Shown here in pieces: positions 63,096 to 64,000 of a DNA stretch of 64,000 nucleotides (the stretch's first letter is position 1; every line of letters starts with the position of its first letter). Source of the stretch: Micromonospora pisi (lineage in GTDB: Bacteria; Actinomycetota; Actinomycetes; Mycobacteriales; Micromonosporaceae); the NCBI RefSeq assembly GCF_003633685.1, contig NZ_RBKT01000001.1, forward strand, positions 4,650,001-4,714,000, in the 5' to 3' direction. Under the pieces are notes generated by a model, which saw only the letters and a list, made by a program, of their open reading frames with translations, searched no databases and was not told the origin of the DNA. Position numbers and translations under genes: made by a program.

Positions 63096-64000
63096 GTGAC
63101 CGATACGCACTCCGCCGGCACCGGCCCCTACCCGGCCGAAGCCCCGGCATCCGAAGCCCTGTTCGACCGCGCCCGAGCCATCGTGCCGGGCGGGGTCAAC
63201 TCCCCCGTACGCGCGTTCCGGGCGGTCGGGGGGACGCCCCGCTTCATGGTCCGTGGCTCCGGCCCGTGGCTCTTCGACGCCGACGGCCGGCGCTACGTCG
63301 ATCTGGTCTGCTCCTGGGGCCCGCTGATCGCCGGGCACGCCCACCCCGAGGTGGTCGCTGCCGTCCAGGCCGCCGCCGCCCTCGGCACCAGCTTCGGTAC
63401 GCCCACGCCGGGCGAGATCGAGCTGGCCACCGAGATCGTCGCGCGCACCCCGGTCGAGCAGGTACGACTGGTCAACTCCGGGACCGAGGCCACCATGTCG
63501 GCGATCCGGCTGGCCCGGGGCTTCACCGGCCGCTCGAAGATCGTCAAGTTCGCCGGTTGTTACCACGGGCACGTGGACGCGCTGCTCGCGTCGGCCGGCT
63601 CCGGCGTCGCCACCCTGGGCCTGCCCGATTCGCCCGGGGTCACCGGCGCGGCGGCCGGCGAGACCATCGTGCTGCCGTACAACGACGTGAGCGCGGTCGA
63701 GGCCGTGTTCGCCGCCGAGGGCGAGCACATCGCCGCGATCATCACCGAGGCGGCGCCGGGCAACATGGGTGTGATCGCCCCTCGCGACGGCTTCAACGCG
63801 CGGCTGGCCAGCATCGCCCACGCGTACGGCGCGCTGCTCGTGGTGGACGAGGTGATGACCGGGTTCCGGGTCTCGAAGGGCGGCTGGGCCGGGCACGAAC
63901 CGGTCGACGCCGACCTGTTCACCTACGGCAAGGTGATGGGCGGCGGCCTGCCGGCAGCGGCGTTCGGCGGCCGGACCGAGATCATGTCGCGGCTGGCCCC
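63096..64000 (+). CDS. hemL: Glutamate-1-semialdehyde 2,1-aminomutase, cut at the window edge
   Basis: The first 301 codons of the PLP enzyme that turns glutamate-1-semialdehyde into 5-aminolevulinate, a haem precursor. Clear motifs are [69 protein letters not shown] and [12 protein letters not shown]. The catalytic Lys is in [10 protein letters not shown]. The GTG at 63096 is the first in-frame start before the conserved domain. The reading frame remains open to base 64000, and the carboxyl third is outside. Confidence 0.95.
   Translation, partial: MTDTHSAGTGPYPAEAPASEALFDRARAIVPGGVNSPVRAFRAVGGTPRFMVRGSGPWLFDADGRRYVDLVCSWGPLIAGHAHPEVVAAVQAAAALGTSFGTPTPGEIELATEIVARTPVEQVRLVNSGTEATMSAIRLARGFTGRSKIVKFAGCYHGHVDALLASAGSGVATLGLPDSPGVTGAAAGETIVLPYNDVSAVEAVFAAEGEHIAAIITEAAPGNMGVIAPRDGFNARLASIAHAYGALLVVDEVMTGFRVSKGGWAGHEPVDADLFTYGKVMGGGLPAAAFGGRTEIMSRLA

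Noticed and set aside
1-64000. CRISPR arrays, insertion sequences, rRNA genes or phage structural genes
   Set aside because: I scanned for direct repeats with spacers, terminal inverted repeats with transposase frames, and conserved rRNA segments, and saw none.

Overview
The window is high-GC actinobacterial DNA, most likely from a Micromonosporaceae member. I infer this from the strong G/C bias at third codon positions, the many GTG starts, the ATGA/GTGA stop-start overlaps and the gene content. The identification rests on pattern recognition, not on a database search. The left edge cuts the last codons of folB and the right edge cuts hemL.

Layout. (1) 1-3.9 kb: the end of a folate operon (folB, folK, DUF3180), a large membrane protein and two small unknowns. 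(2) 3.9-7.7 kb: an OpuC-type compatible-solute ABC importer, with a divergent ATPase-CBS gene, two permeases and a binding lipoprotein whose two sequence blocks are in circularly permuted order. (3) 7.8-18.7 kb: a low-complexity membrane protein, an orphan nuoD, a methyltransferase, a deleted methyltransferase pseudogene, a cupin, a free-standing condensation-domain protein, a YoaK-like membrane protein and a MacA/MacB-type exporter operon. (4) 18.8-33 kb: tRNA-Lys(TTT) with a good terminator, two convergent LtrA-family genes, a large AfsR/SARP-type regulator, then small housekeeping and regulatory genes (hemerythrin-like, DUF2267, YbaB-like, map, an XRE regulator, sirtuin, PP2C phosphatase, a LuxR ATPase).

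(5) 33-43.5 kb is the most unusual part. A tight three-gene operon (resembling the Streptomyces SCO2524, SCO2523 and SCO2522 families, the second with a variant P-loop) faces a 1449-residue DUF4062-NACHT-HEAT STAND protein and a D-amino-acid-oxidase-like flavoprotein. A SCO2521-like gene is transcribed divergently from the flavoprotein. NACHT STAND proteins with TIR-like amino-terminal domains are typical of prokaryotic conflict and antiphage systems, so I propose this block as a candidate NTP-dependent conflict or signalling system. Shortly after it, a 78-residue gene has a perfect actinobacterial LexA (SOS) box and no room for a leader.

(6) 44-53 kb: mscL, a STAS protein, a DUF4352-like protein, a threonine/serine dehydratase, a secreted GH16-CBM13 glucanase, a prolyl oligopeptidase, a GlcE-like flavoprotein and a TetR regulator. 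(7) 53-60.7 kb: a signalling block with a HATPase-GAF-SpoIIE phosphatase, divergent from a soluble poly-HAMP hybrid histidine kinase and a response regulator. The kinase carries near-identical 276-bp tandem repeats. (8) 60.7-64 kb: a GntR/UTRA regulator ending inside two tandem 17-bp palindromes, two unknown genes, a second STAS protein and hemL.

A recurring local feature is a TANNNT -10 box placed 6-8 nt before the start codon, which implies leaderless mRNAs at several genes.
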